Part shown: positions 36,333-44,295 of the stretch, piece after piece
Position numbering within the stretch: position 1 is the stretch's first letter
How the letters are laid out: each line of letters begins with the position of its first letter
From: Hydrogenophilus sp.
GTDB taxonomy: Bacteria > Pseudomonadota > Gammaproteobacteria > Burkholderiales > Thiobacillaceae
Reading direction: 5' to 3'
Assembly: GCA_020725195.1 (NCBI GenBank)
Contig: DYFL01000016.1
Coordinates: 1 to 46,228, forward strand
DNA: 46,228 nt
The notes under the pieces: model-generated
Seen by the model: the letters and a program-made list of their open reading frames with translations, nothing else
Database searches by the model: none
Told to the model about the DNA's origin: nothing
Made by a program: the position numbers and the translations under genes

Positions 36333-37279
36333 CGCCGTTCATCACCGTCGCCGATCTCATCGAGCGGATGGGCGGCCGGCTCGGCCTCAAATGGGTCGCG
36401 GGCCGCTCCGGCAGCGACCGGTACCTGACCTCGGACACGGTGCAGAAGCCCACCCTCGCCCTGATCGGGCACCTCAACTTCGTCCATCCCAACCGGGTCC
36501 AGGTCCTCGGCTGCGCCGAGATGGACTACCTGCGCAGCCTCTCGCCCGAGGGGCTCAAGCAGGCCGTCGAGCGCCTCTACGCCACGGAACTCGCCGTGGT
36601 GATCGTGGCGAACGACGAGCCGGTGCCCGAGGCCCTCGTCGAGGCGGCCGAGCGCACCCGCACGCCCCTGCTCTCCTCGCCCGAGCCCAGCCCCGGCCTC
36701 ATCCGCCTCCTCGGCCACTTCATCACCCAGGCCCTGGCCCCCTCGGTGACCCTGCACGGGGTGTTCCTGGAGGTGTCGGGGCTGGGGGTGCTCGTCACCG
36801 GCGACCCGGCCACGGGCAAGAGCGAGCTCGCCCTGGAGCTCATCACCCGCGGCCACCGCCTGGTCGCCGACGACGTGCTGGAGGTCTACGCCGTGGCGCC
36901 CGACACCCTGGAGGGGCGCTGTCCGAGCCTGCTGCAGGACTTCATGGAGGTGCGCGGCCTCGGGGTGCTCAACATCCGGCGCCTCTTCGGCGAGACCGCC
37001 GTGAAGGTGAAGAAGAACCTCAAGCTCATCATCCGCCTCACCCCGGCGGAGCTTTGGCAGGACGTGGACCGGCTGTCCATGCAGGCGGGCAGGCAGGCCA
37101 TCCTCGGCATCGAGATCCCCGAGGTGCACATCCCCGTGGCGGCGGGCCGCAACCTGGCGGTGCTGGTGGAGGTGGCGGTGCGCAACCACATCCTCAAGCT
37201 GCGCGGGCTCGACTCGACCTCCGAATTCGTGGAGCGCCAGCGCCAGGCCATGGAGGAGGGCTCCAGCCTTGGGGCGTAG
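36320..37279 (+). CDS. hprK: HPr kinase/phosphorylase
   Basis: Bifunctional serine kinase/phosphorylase acting on HPr; 319 residues. The N-terminal DRTGG-like domain is followed by the kinase domain with Walker A GDPATGKS (residues 161-168) and the HprK signature LLQDFMEVRGLGVLNIRRLFGETAV. In betaproteobacteria it works with PtsN and HPr in regulatory PTS control. It starts inside the ptsN 3' end and is followed closely by rapZ. Confidence 0.96.
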   Translation: MDALTPFITVADLIERMGGRLGLKWVAGRSGSDRYLTSDTVQKPTLALIGHLNFVHPNRVQVLGCAEMDYLRSLSPEGLKQAVERLYATELAVVIVANDEPVPEALVEAAERTRTPLLSSPEPSPGLIRLLGHFITQALAPSVTLHGVFLEVSGLGVLVTGDPATGKSELALELITRGHRLVADDVLEVYAVAPDTLEGRCPSLLQDFMEVRGLGVLNIRRLFGETAVKVKKNLKLIIRLTPAELWQDVDRLSMQAGRQAILGIEIPEVHIPVAAGRNLAVLVEVAVRNHILKLRGLDSTSEFVERQRQAMEEGSSLGA

Positions 37280-37300
37280 GCAGGAAGGGCCGCGCTGAGC

Positions 37301-38134
37301 ATGCGCCTGGTGGTCATCACCGGCCTGTCCGGCTCCGGCAAGAGCGTCGCCCTCAAGGCGCTGGAGGACGCCGGGCTGTACTGCATCGACAACATCCCGG
37401 CCTCCCTGCTGCACGAGGCCGTGGCCGCGCTCGAGGCGGACGGCTGCCAGGATGCGGCGCTCAGCATCGACGCGCGCAGCGGCGGCGGGCTCGCCGGGCT
37501 GCCGGAGGCGTTCGCGCGGCTCAAGGCCCGCCTGGACCTGCGCGTCATCTACCTCGACGCCAAGGACGACGAGCTGGTGCGGCGCTACTCCGAGACCCGG
37601 CGGCGCCACCCCCTCTCCACCGGCGAGCGCTCCCTGGAGGAGTGCATCCGCGAGGAGCGCGAGCTGCTCGAGCCGCTCGCGACCCTGGGGCACCACATGG
37701 ACACCAGCGACCTGTCCGCCAATGCGCTGCGCAACTGGATCCGGGACACGCTCGCCCTCGGCTCGGCCTCCTTCACCCTGGTGTTCGAGTCCTTCGGCTT
37801 CAAGCACGGCATCCCCCTCGACGCCGACCTGGTCTTCGACGTGCGCTGCCTGCCCAACCCCCACTACGACCCCTACCTGCGCCCCTTCACCGGCCGCGAC
37901 GCCCCCGTGGTCGCCTTCCTCCAGGCCGAGCCCCTGGTGGCGGAGATGCTCGCCGACATCCGCGCCTACGTCGAGAAATGGCTGCCCGCCTACCTCCGCG
38001 ACAACCGCGCCTACTTCACCGTGGCCCTGGGCTGCACCGGCGGCCAGCACCGCTCGGTCTACTTCGCCGAGACCCTGGCCGGCCACTTCCGCGACCGGCA
38101 GCAGGTGCTGGTGCGCCACCGGGGGCTGGCATGA
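37301..38134 (+). CDS. rapZ: RNase adapter RapZ (nucleotide-binding)
   Basis: P-loop protein of 277 residues; in E. coli it guides RNase E to the GlmZ RNA and thereby tunes glucosamine-6-phosphate synthase. Walker A GLSGSGKS begins at residue 8. The C-terminal RNA-binding domain includes SFGFKHGIPLDADLVFDVRCLPNPHYDP and ALGCTGGQHRSVYFAE, with the conserved Cys and His. It overlaps the next gene by 4 bp. Confidence 0.96.
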   Translation: MRLVVITGLSGSGKSVALKALEDAGLYCIDNIPASLLHEAVAALEADGCQDAALSIDARSGGGLAGLPEAFARLKARLDLRVIYLDAKDDELVRRYSETRRRHPLSTGERSLEECIREERELLEPLATLGHHMDTSDLSANALRNWIRDTLALGSASFTLVFESFGFKHGIPLDADLVFDVRCLPNPHYDPYLRPFTGRDAPVVAFLQAEPLVAEMLADIRAYVEKWLPAYLRDNRAYFTVALGCTGGQHRSVYFAETLAGHFRDRQQVLVRHRGLA

Positions 38135-38490
38135 GGGATCTCAAGCCCCTGCGCCCCGGCGACTGGGGCATCCTCTGCCTGGGCGGCCTGCTGGTCGCCT
38201 GGCTCATGGCCGCCGGCCCCGGAGGGGGCGATCGGGTGGTCGTCAAGCAGGCCGGCCGGGTCTTCCTGGAGGCGAGCCCCCGGCTCAACCGGATGGTCGC
38301 CGTGCCCGGCCCGCTCGGCGAGACGCAGATCGAGATCCGGGACGGCCGGGTGCGGGTCGCGGCCGACCCCAGCCCCCGCCAGCTCTGCGTCCGGCAGGGC
38401 TGGATCAGGCCTGGCGAGGCGGCCGTCTGCCTGCCGAATCGGGTGAGCGTGGAATGGGGCCAGGCGCGCTATGACAGCCTCAACTATTAA
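38131..38490 (+). CDS. NusG domain II-containing protein
   Basis: Small protein of 119 residues with one N-terminal membrane helix (about 12-28, WGILCLGGLLVAWLMAA) and a NusG domain II-like beta fold (VVVKQAGRVFLEASPRLNRMVAVPGPLGETQIEIRDGRVRVAADPSPRQLCVRQGWIRPGEAAVCLPNRVSVEW), which contains two cysteines. The family occurs next to the Gx transporter gene in many bacteria, including Firmicutes, and its role is not known. It overlaps rapZ by 4 bp and the Gx gene by 20 bp. Confidence 0.8.
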   Translation: MRDLKPLRPGDWGILCLGGLLVAWLMAAGPGGGDRVVVKQAGRVFLEASPRLNRMVAVPGPLGETQIEIRDGRVRVAADPSPRQLCVRQGWIRPGEAAVCLPNRVSVEWGQARYDSLNY

Positions 38491-39034
38491 GTTTCCGGCC
38501 TCCGCCGAGGACCGGCGCATCGCCGCCCTGGCGGCCGTGGGCGTCGGGCTGACGGTGGCCGAGGCGGCCATCCCGCTGCCCGTCCCGGGCATCAAGCCCG
38601 GGCTCGCCAACATCATCACCCTGGTGGTCCTCTACCGCTACGGCGTCGGGGCGGCCGTCTGGGTCTCCCTGCTGCGCATCGTGGCCGGGGCCCTGGTGCT
38701 GGGTACCTTCCTCACGCCCACCTTCGTGCTGAGCCTGTCGGGCGGGGTGGTCAGCCTGGCCGTGCTCGTGCTGGCAGCGCGCCTGCCCCGGGCCTGGTTC
38801 GGTCCGGTGGGGCTGTCCCTGCTCGCGGCCTTCGCCCACATCGCCACCCAGTTGTGGGTCGTCGACCTCTGGCTCATGCCCGGGCTGAGCATCATGGGCT
38901 GGCTGCCGGTGTTTCTGGGCGCGGCCTGGCTGACGGGCCTCGCGAACGGCCTGGTCGCGGCACGCATGCTGAGGGACAGGCCGGCATCGGCCCCGGCAGC
39001 AGCCCATGCGCCACTCATGCGGGGGCCGCTGTGA
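38471..39034 (+). CDS. Gx transporter family membrane protein
   Basis: Integral membrane protein of 187 residues, with five to six hydrophobic segments. It belongs to the family labelled Gx transporter or heptaprenyl diphosphate synthase component I; the second label comes from old annotation. Motif IPLPVPGIKPGLANIITLVVLYRYGVGAAVWVSLLRIV is characteristic and resembles ECF-type substrate-binding proteins. A transport role, perhaps for a vitamin or isoprenoid-type compound, is an inference. Its start lies in the NusG_II gene and its stop overlaps the ubiX-like GTG. Confidence 0.8.
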   Translation: MTASTIKFPASAEDRRIAALAAVGVGLTVAEAAIPLPVPGIKPGLANIITLVVLYRYGVGAAVWVSLLRIVAGALVLGTFLTPTFVLSLSGGVVSLAVLVLAARLPRAWFGPVGLSLLAAFAHIATQLWVVDLWLMPGLSIMGWLPVFLGAAWLTGLANGLVAARMLRDRPASAPAAAHAPLMRGPL

Positions 39035-39681
39035 GCGCAGCGCACGTCCGGGGCGGCAGCCCGGCCGGGGCCCGGCGCATCGCGCTCGCCTGGACCGGCG
39101 CCTCGGGCATGGCCTACGGCGTGCGCCTGCTGGAGTGCCTGCTGCAGGCCGGCTGCCGGGTGGAGCTGCTCGTCTCCCAGGCGGCGCGCATCGTGGCCAA
39201 GCAGGAGCTCGATCTGGCCCTGCCGGGCTCGGCCGCAGAACTGGCCGAGTATCTCCATGCCCGCTTCGCAGGCCACGCGGGCGAGGTGGTGGTCTACGGC
39301 CGGGAGGAGTGGTTCGCGCCGGTGGCCTCCGGCTCCAATGCCCCCTCGGCCATGGTCATCTGCCCCTGCACCATGGGCACCCTGGCCGCAGTGGCCCAGG
39401 GGCTCGCCGACAACCTCATCGAACGGGCGGCCGACGTGATGCTCAAGGAGCGCCGCCCGCTCATCCTGGTGCCCCGGGAGACGCCCTTCTCGCTCATCCA
39501 TCTGCGCAACATGACCGCGCTGGCGCAAGCCGGGGCGACCATCCTGCCGGCCAATCCGGGCTTCTATCACCGGCCCGGCAGCGTGGAGGCCGTCGTGGAC
39601 TTCGTCGTCGCACGCGTCCTCGACCAGCTGGGGGTGGAACATGCCCTCATGCGGCGCTGGGGCGAGGATGCGGGCGAGTAG
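39031..39681 (+). CDS. ubiX: UbiX/Pad1-type flavin prenyltransferase
   Basis: Makes prenylated FMN, the cofactor of UbiD-type decarboxylases, from FMN and dimethylallyl phosphate. About 216 residues with the flavoprotein fold: RIALAWTGASGMAYGVRLLECL, APVASGSNAPSAMVICPCTMGTLAAVAQGLADNLIERAADVMLKERRPLILVPRETPFS. These are the classic UbiX motifs, including the CPCTMGTLAA loop. The start is GTG 39031, giving a ~15-residue N-terminal extension, and overlaps the Gx stop by 4 bp. ubiD is not in the window. Confidence 0.9.
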   Translation: MSAAHVRGGSPAGARRIALAWTGASGMAYGVRLLECLLQAGCRVELLVSQAARIVAKQELDLALPGSAAELAEYLHARFAGHAGEVVVYGREEWFAPVASGSNAPSAMVICPCTMGTLAAVAQGLADNLIERAADVMLKERRPLILVPRETPFSLIHLRNMTALAQAGATILPANPGFYHRPGSVEAVVDFVVARVLDQLGVEHALMRRWGEDAGE

Positions 39682-39702
39682 GGGCAGCCGGGAACGTCCG
39701 CC

Positions 39703-40275
39703 GTGGAACTGCCGCTCTTTCCCCTGAATACGGTGCTGTTCCCGGGCGGCCTGCTGCGGCTCAAGGTCTTCGAGGCCCGCTACGTGGACATGACGGCGGC
39801 CTGCCTGCGCGACCAGACGCCCTTCGGCGTGTGCCTGATCCGGGAGGGCGGCGAGGTGGGCGAGCCCGCCGTGCCCGAACCGACGGGCACCCTGGCGCAT
39901 ATCCGGGTGGCGGACATGACGGAGCCCGGCATCTTCCAGCTGGAGGTGGAAGGCGGGCAGCGCTACCACATCGAATCCACCCGGGCAGGGGCCAACCACC
40001 TGCTCATCGGCGAGGTCCGGCTCAAGGCGGAAGAGCCGGCAGTCCCCGTGCCCGAGTCCTGCCGCCCCTGCCTGGCCCTGCTGGAGCACTTCGCCAGCCG
40101 GCTGCCCCAGCCGAAGCTCGGCCCCCTGCGCGACGAGGCGGCCTGGGTCGGTTACCGGCTCTGCGAGCTGCTGCCCTTCGTGGCCTCGGCGCGCCAGGCC
40201 CTGCTGGAGCTGGACGATCCGGTCAGGCGCCTGGAGATCATCCTGGACTACCTGCGCCGGCAGGGGCTGGTCTGA
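39703..40275 (+). CDS. LON substrate-binding domain protein
   Basis: Protein of 190 residues made of the LON N-terminal (substrate-binding, PUA-like) domain without ATPase or protease. It starts LPLFPLNTVLFPGGLLRLKVFEARYVDM, the family signature, and has LLPFVASARQALLELDDPVRRLEIILDYL near the C-terminus. The start is GTG 39703. Such stand-alone proteins are common in proteobacteria with no agreed role. It lies 21 bp after ubiX and 12 bp before the PNPOx-like gene, probably one operon. Confidence 0.85.
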   Translation: MELPLFPLNTVLFPGGLLRLKVFEARYVDMTAACLRDQTPFGVCLIREGGEVGEPAVPEPTGTLAHIRVADMTEPGIFQLEVEGGQRYHIESTRAGANHLLIGEVRLKAEEPAVPVPESCRPCLALLEHFASRLPQPKLGPLRDEAAWVGYRLCELLPFVASARQALLELDDPVRRLEIILDYLRRQGLV

Positions 40276-40287
40276 AAGGGATCGCGC

Positions 40288-40848
40288 ATGGCCAGGTTCT
40301 TCGAACAACTCACGCCCGAACTCACCGCCTTCATCGGGCGGCAGCGCCTCTTCTTCGTGGCCACCGCCCCGAGGGAGGGGCGGGTCAACGTCTCGCCCAA
40401 GGGCATGGACAGCCTGCGGGTGCTGGATGCGAAGACCGTGGCCTATCTGGACCTCACCGGCAGCGGCGCGGAGACCGCCGCCCACGTGCAGGAGAATGGC
40501 CGCCTCACCCTCATGTGCTGCAGCTTCGAGGCCGAGCCGCTGATCCTGCGCCTCTACGGCCGCGGCGAGCTGCTGCGGCCGGACCTGCCGAGCTGGGCGG
40601 CGCTCAAGGCCCGCTTCCCCGATCACCCCGGGGCGCGCCAGATCGTCGTCCTGCACGTCGAGGCGGTGCAGACCTCCTGCGGCTTCGGCGTCCCCCTCTA
40701 CGACCATGCCGGCGAGCGGGGCGAGCTCGCCGCCTGGGCGCAGCGCAAGGGCGAGGCGGGGCTGCGCGAATACCGGCGGCAGAAGAACGCCCTGAGCATC
40801 GACGGCCTGCCCACGGGCCTGGGCGCGGAAGAACCCGATGCCGTGTGA
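40288..40848 (+). CDS. Pyridoxamine 5'-phosphate oxidase-like FMN protein
   Basis: 186-residue split-barrel flavoprotein. MARFFEQLTPELTAFIGRQRLFFVATAPREGRVNVSPKGMDSLRVLD and the later CSFEAEPLILRLYGRGELL are typical of the PNPOx-like family with FMN or F420 binding. The substrate is unknown; the protein differs from true PdxH. ATG 40288 has AAAGGGATCG before it. It closes the run starting at rapZ. Confidence 0.82.
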   Translation: MARFFEQLTPELTAFIGRQRLFFVATAPREGRVNVSPKGMDSLRVLDAKTVAYLDLTGSGAETAAHVQENGRLTLMCCSFEAEPLILRLYGRGELLRPDLPSWAALKARFPDHPGARQIVVLHVEAVQTSCGFGVPLYDHAGERGELAAWAQRKGEAGLREYRRQKNALSIDGLPTGLGAEEPDAV

Positions 40849-40867
40849 AGCGTCCTGTAAGTCCTGA

Positions 40868-41012
40868 AATCCGCAGATGACGCAGATGCACGCAGATGAA
40901 AACCCCGTGGCATCAGGACGTCGCCGGGTATTCCTGGGGCACCGCCGTGGTGTCCCAGCTGCAAGCGCAGGCCTTTGAAACATCTGCGTAAATCTGCGTG
41001 CATCCGCGGATG
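40868..41012. repeat. 'CAGATG'-word inverted element, copy 3
   Basis: The left arm (40868-40900) has ATCCGCAGATGACGCAGATG and CACGCAGATG; the right arm (40980-41012) has CATCTGCGTAAATCTGCGTG and CATCCGCGGATGG. The arms are about 80 bp apart and largely complementary. The most complete of the three copies; it fills the gap before coq7. Confidence 0.7.
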
Positions 41013-41066
41013 GCGGTTTTTTCTGGATAATTGGGCTGTTTCGTATCCGTTTGCCGAGGTTTCACC

Positions 41067-41696
41067 ATGCTGCCCGTCCCCGACGCCCTCATCCTGCAGT
41101 TCGACCGCGCCCTGCGCACGGTCTTCGCCCCGGCCGCCAGCCGCCGCCCGCATCCCGACCAGGGACTGCCCGAGGCCGAGCTGGGCGAGGCCGAGAAGCG
41201 CCATGCCGCCGGCCTCATGCGCGTGAACCACAGCGGCGAGGTCTGCGCCCAGGCGCTCTACCAGGGCCAGGCCCTCACCGCCCGCGACCCCGGGGTGCAG
41301 CAGGCGCTCGAGGCGGCCTCCGAGGAGGAGACCGAGCACCTGGCCTGGTGCGAGCGGCGCCTCGGTGAGCTGGGCAGCCACAAGAGCCTGTTGAACCCCC
41401 TCTGGTACACCGGCTCCTTCGCCCTGGGGGCGCTGGCGGGCGCCCTGGGCGACAAGTGGAACCTGGGCTTCCTGGCCGAGACCGAGCGCCAGGTGGAAGG
41501 GCACCTGAACGGACACCTGGATGCCCTGCCCGAGCAGGACGCCAGGAGCCGGGCCATCGTCGAGCAGATGAAGGCCGACGAGGTGAAGCACGCCGAGACC
41601 GCCCTGGCCCACGGCGGCGCGCCGCTGCCGCTGCCGGTGAAGCTGGCCATGCGGCTCAGCGCCAAGGTGATGACCCATACCGCCTATCGGATCTGA
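41067..41696 (+). CDS. coq7: Ubiquinone hydroxylase Coq7
   Basis: Di-iron monooxygenase that hydroxylates demethoxyubiquinone in ubiquinone synthesis, the route used by most betaproteobacteria in place of UbiF. 209 residues. The iron ligands lie in [47 protein letters not shown] and [13 protein letters not shown]. It starts at ATG 41067 ([13 protein letters not shown]) and is followed 2 bp later by the DUF2322-like gene. Confidence 0.95.
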   Translation: MLPVPDALILQFDRALRTVFAPAASRRPHPDQGLPEAELGEAEKRHAAGLMRVNHSGEVCAQALYQGQALTARDPGVQQALEAASEEETEHLAWCERRLGELGSHKSLLNPLWYTGSFALGALAGALGDKWNLGFLAETERQVEGHLNGHLDALPEQDARSRAIVEQMKADEVKHAETALAHGGAPLPLPVKLAMRLSAKVMTHTAYRI

Positions 41697-41698
41697 GC

Positions 41699-42010
41699 AT
41701 GGCCTTCGCGGACAACCTGGCGGCCCTGCCCGCCGCAGACCGCGTCGCGCGCATCGAGCTCACCGGACCGGCCGGCGGCGTGGAGCATATCGAGAACAGG
41801 CCGGGCAGCGCCGGCTCGGTGCGGGTCTATGCCTATCTGGCGGGAAAGTACGGCGATATCGACGCGGAGGCGGCGGAAGAGGGGCTCGCGCTCTACGCCG
41901 AGCACACGGCCGACGCCCGCGCCCATCCCGGCAAGCATCCAAACATCGACCGGCTGCTGCGGGTGCTGGACGAGGGCGTGCGCTACGGCGTCCGGGTTCA
42001 GGCGGCCTGA
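41699..42010 (+). CDS. Small conserved protein (DUF2322-like)
   Basis: Soluble protein of 103 residues: MAFADNLAALPAADRVARIELTGPAGGVEHIENRPGSAGSVRVYAYLAGKYGDIDAEAAEEGLALYAEHTADARAHPGKHPNIDRLL. I recognise the DUF2322 pattern, a family of small beta- and gammaproteobacterial proteins of unknown role. The ATG lies 2 bp after the coq7 stop, so it is co-transcribed. Its 3' end overlaps the convergent OsmC-like gene by 13 bp. Confidence 0.75.
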   Translation: MAFADNLAALPAADRVARIELTGPAGGVEHIENRPGSAGSVRVYAYLAGKYGDIDAEAAEEGLALYAEHTADARAHPGKHPNIDRLLRVLDEGVRYGVRVQAA

Positions 42011-42429
42011 GCGCCTTCCTCCACGATCTCGAAGTCGTGGGTGATCTCGGCGCTCTGCGCCAGCATGATGGTCGCCGAGCAGTATTTCTCCGCCGAGAGC
42101 TTGATCGCCCGGTCCACCGTCTCGGCCTTGAGGCCGCGGCCCTTCACGATGAAATGGAAGTGGATCCGGGTGAAGACCTTGGGATGATCCTCGGCGCGGT
42201 CTGCTTCCAGCACGACCTCGCAGCCGGTGACCGCCTGGCGGCCCTTCTTCAGGATCATGACCACGTCCACCGAGGTGCAGCCTCCTGCACCCAGCAACAG
42301 CATCTCCATGGGGCGGGGGCCGAGGTTGCGGCCGCCGATGTCCGGCGCACCGTCCATGACGACGGCGTGGCCGCTGCCCGTCTCGCCCATGAAGCAGACG
42401 TCCTCGATCCATTTGACGCGGGTTTTCAT
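41998..42429 (-). CDS. OsmC/YhfA-family protein
   Basis: 143-residue member of the OsmC fold, closest in look to YhfA. MKTRVKWIEDVCFMGETGSGHAVVMDGAPDIGGRNLGPRPMEMLLLGAGGCTSVDVVMILKKGRQAV contains the first peroxidatic-type Cys (GGCTS), and EKYCSATIML holds the second Cys typical of the family. OsmC proteins reduce organic peroxides, but the YhfA branch is less defined. It starts at ATG 42429 after AGGAGA. It is convergent with, and overlaps, the DUF2322-like gene. Confidence 0.88.
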   Translation of the reverse strand: MKTRVKWIEDVCFMGETGSGHAVVMDGAPDIGGRNLGPRPMEMLLLGAGGCTSVDVVMILKKGRQAVTGCEVVLEADRAEDHPKVFTRIHFHFIVKGRGLKAETVDRAIKLSAEKYCSATIMLAQSAEITHDFEIVEEGAQAA

Positions 42430-42446
42430 GCGTTCTCCTAAATGTG

Positions 42447-42463
42447 AGCGTCGCGGAGCGACG
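42447..42463 (-). terminator. Hairpin between the YdcF-like and OsmC-like genes
   Basis: Perfect stem GCGTCG-CGGAG-CGACGC in the 61-bp gap after the YdcF-like gene (minus strand). No T tract, so only a weak terminator candidate. Confidence 0.35.
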
Positions 42464-42490
42464 CCTTGTGCCGGGTCGAGCGTCCCGGCG

Positions 42491-43237
42491 TCAGTTGCGC
42501 AGCCGATACCAGATGATGCCGATGGCCTCGTGGAAGGCCAACTGGCTGTTCTTCAAACCCTCGGCGGAGGGCAGGAAGTCCAGGGGCGTGAGCGGCTCCA
42601 TGCCCGCGTAGCCCATGCCGGCGGGCAGCACCGCGAGGCCAGCCCGCTCGAACTCGGGCACGGCCCGGGGCAGGTGCCAGGCGTGGGTGACCAGATAGAT
42701 GCGGCGCACGCCCGCCGCCTTCAGCAGGGGCGCTGAGAGGCGCGCGTTCTCCCGGGTGTTGCGCGCGAGGTCCTCCACCCAGGCGACAGGCACGCCGAAC
42801 TCCCGGGTCAGGGTGTCGCGCATGAGCCGGGCCTCGGGCCGGCCGCCTCTGGGGTTGCCGCCGGTCACCAGGACGGGCTTGCCGGTCCGGCGCTGCAGCC
42901 AGGCCCCGTAGCGCAGCCGCTCCAGCGTGTAGCGGCCGAGGCTGTCGCCGCCGTACTCGGGCGCATCGAGCCGGGTGCCGCCGCCGAGGATCACGATGGC
43001 CTCGGCCTCGTCGCCGCGGATCGCCTGGTGCGGGGGCTGGAGCAGGGCGAGCAGGCGCTCGGCCGCCAGCGGCGTGGACAGCAGCCACAGGCCCGCCAGG
43101 GCGAGGAAGACGAGGCCGCGGCCCAGGGCCGGCCGGCGGCGGCCGAGGATCCAGCCGGCCGCCGCGACGAGCAGCAGGCCGAGCGGGGGCAGCAGCAGGG
43201 CGGCGCCGAGGTGGGTGGCGAGCCAGGTGACGTCCAT
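42491..43237 (-). CDS. YdcF/SanA/ElyC-family membrane protein (DUF218)
   Basis: 248-residue inner-membrane protein. Two N-terminal helices (about 8-27 and 37-56) are followed by the DUF218 domain: AEAIVILGGGTRLDAPEYGGDSLGRYTLERLRYGAWLQRRTGKPVLVTGGNP, then DLARNTRENARLSAPLL and IYLVTHAWHLPRAVPEFERAG. These are the ElyC/YdcF motifs. ElyC is linked to peptidoglycan and enterobacterial common antigen in E. coli; here only an envelope role is suggested. I chose ATG 43237 over an in-frame extension to 43312 because the first helix follows directly. Confidence 0.88.
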   Translation of the reverse strand: MDVTWLATHLGAALLLPPLGLLLVAAAGWILGRRRPALGRGLVFLALAGLWLLSTPLAAERLLALLQPPHQAIRGDEAEAIVILGGGTRLDAPEYGGDSLGRYTLERLRYGAWLQRRTGKPVLVTGGNPRGGRPEARLMRDTLTREFGVPVAWVEDLARNTRENARLSAPLLKAAGVRRIYLVTHAWHLPRAVPEFERAGLAVLPAGMGYAGMEPLTPLDFLPSAEGLKNSQLAFHEAIGIIWYRLRN

Positions 43238-43283
43238 GCCGGCATTATCCCGGCAAAGCGGGCCGGCCGGAACCAAAAGCGGT

Positions 43284-43313
43284 TTGACACCGTTTCCGGA
43301 TATTGCATACAAT
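43284..43313 (+). promoter_or_regulatory. Promoter of rplM-rpsI
   Basis: Perfect TTGACA (43284-43289), 18-bp spacer, TACAAT (43308-43313), 34 bp before the rplM ATG. A strong sigma-70 promoter, as expected for ribosomal proteins. Confidence 0.8.
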
Positions 43314-43347
43314 CCGGCTCTTTCCGAGTTCGACCCCTGGAAACGCC

Positions 43348-43776
43348 ATGAAAACCTTTTCCGCCAAGCCGCACGAAGTCGAGCACGGCTGGTACGTCGT
43401 GGACGCCAACGACAAGGTGCTGGGCCGCCTGGCGTCCGAGATCGCCCGTCGGCTGCGCGGCAAGCACAAGGCCATCTACACCCCCCACGTGGACACCGGC
43501 GACTACATCGTCGTGGTGAACGCCGAGAAGCTCCGCGTGACCGGCAACAAGGCCCTGGACAAGAAATACTACCGCCACACCGGCTTCCCCGGCGGCATCC
43601 ACGAGACCAACTTCACCGACCTGCAGGCCAAGCACCCCGGCCGCGCGCTGGAGAAGGCGGTGAAGGGCATGCTGCCCAAGGGCCCGCTGGGCTACGCCAT
43701 GATCAAGAAGCTGAAGGTCTATGCCGGTGCCGAGCATCCCCATGCCGCCCAGCAGCCCCAAGCTCTTGAAATTTAA
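43348..43776 (+). CDS. rplM: 50S ribosomal protein L13
   Basis: Ribosomal protein uL13 of 142 residues, an early assembly protein of the large subunit; in E. coli it also regulates its operon. [83 protein letters not shown] is fully typical. Followed by rpsI after 30 bp. Confidence 0.98.
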   Translation: MKTFSAKPHEVEHGWYVVDANDKVLGRLASEIARRLRGKHKAIYTPHVDTGDYIVVVNAEKLRVTGNKALDKKYYRHTGFPGGIHETNFTDLQAKHPGRALEKAVKGMLPKGPLGYAMIKKLKVYAGAEHPHAAQQPQALEI

Positions 43777-43806
43777 CCTGGGCCTTGGAAATTTGAGGAT
43801 CGAGTC

Positions 43807-44199
43807 ATGATCGGTGAGTACTACTACGGCACGGGGCGGCGCAAGAGCTCCGTCGCGCGCGTCTTCGTCAAGGCCGGCAAGGGCCAGATCGTGGTCAACG
43901 GCAAGCCCGTGGACCAGTACTTCGCCCGCGAGACCGGCCGCATGATCGTGCGTCAGCCGCTCAAGCTGGTGGACAAGGAGTCCAGCCTGGACATCATGGT
44001 GAACGTGGACGGCGGCGGCGAATCCGGCCAGGCCGGCGCGGTGCGCCACGGCATCACCCGCGCCCTGATCGAGTTCGACCCGGCCCTCAAGCCCGCGCTC
44101 AAGCAGGCCGGCCTGGTCACCCGCGACGCCCGCGAGGTGGAGCGCAAGAAGGTCGGTCTGCACAAGGCCCGCCGGCGCAAGCAGTTCTCCAAGCGCTGA
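43807..44199 (+). CDS. rpsI: 30S ribosomal protein S9
   Basis: Ribosomal protein uS9 of 130 residues; its C-terminal Lys/Arg tail ([17 protein letters not shown]) reaches the P-site tRNA. The start [39 protein letters not shown] matches the family. A strong terminator follows. Confidence 0.98.
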   Translation: MIGEYYYGTGRRKSSVARVFVKAGKGQIVVNGKPVDQYFARETGRMIVRQPLKLVDKESSLDIMVNVDGGGESGQAGAVRHGITRALIEFDPALKPALKQAGLVTRDAREVERKKVGLHKARRRKQFSKR

Positions 44200-44212
44200 T
44201 CGGCTGCATCCC

Positions 44213-44243
44213 GCAAAAAGCCGCCTTCTGGGCGGCTTTTTGC
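44213..44243 (+). terminator. Rho-independent terminator after rpsI
   Basis: GCAAAAAGCCGCC / GGCGGCTTTTTGC with a 5-nt loop: a 13-bp perfect stem whose ascending A-run and descending T-run make it bidirectional. It starts 13 bp after the rpsI stop. Confidence 0.92.
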
Positions 44244-44295
44244 ATTCCGGGGGTTATCATCGCCGGATTGGCATCAACGTTCGAAAGGTAGAGAC

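Noticed and set aside
38471-39034. Heptaprenyl diphosphate synthase component I function
   Set aside because: The name comes from old annotation of the family; the protein is a multi-span membrane protein without synthase motifs.
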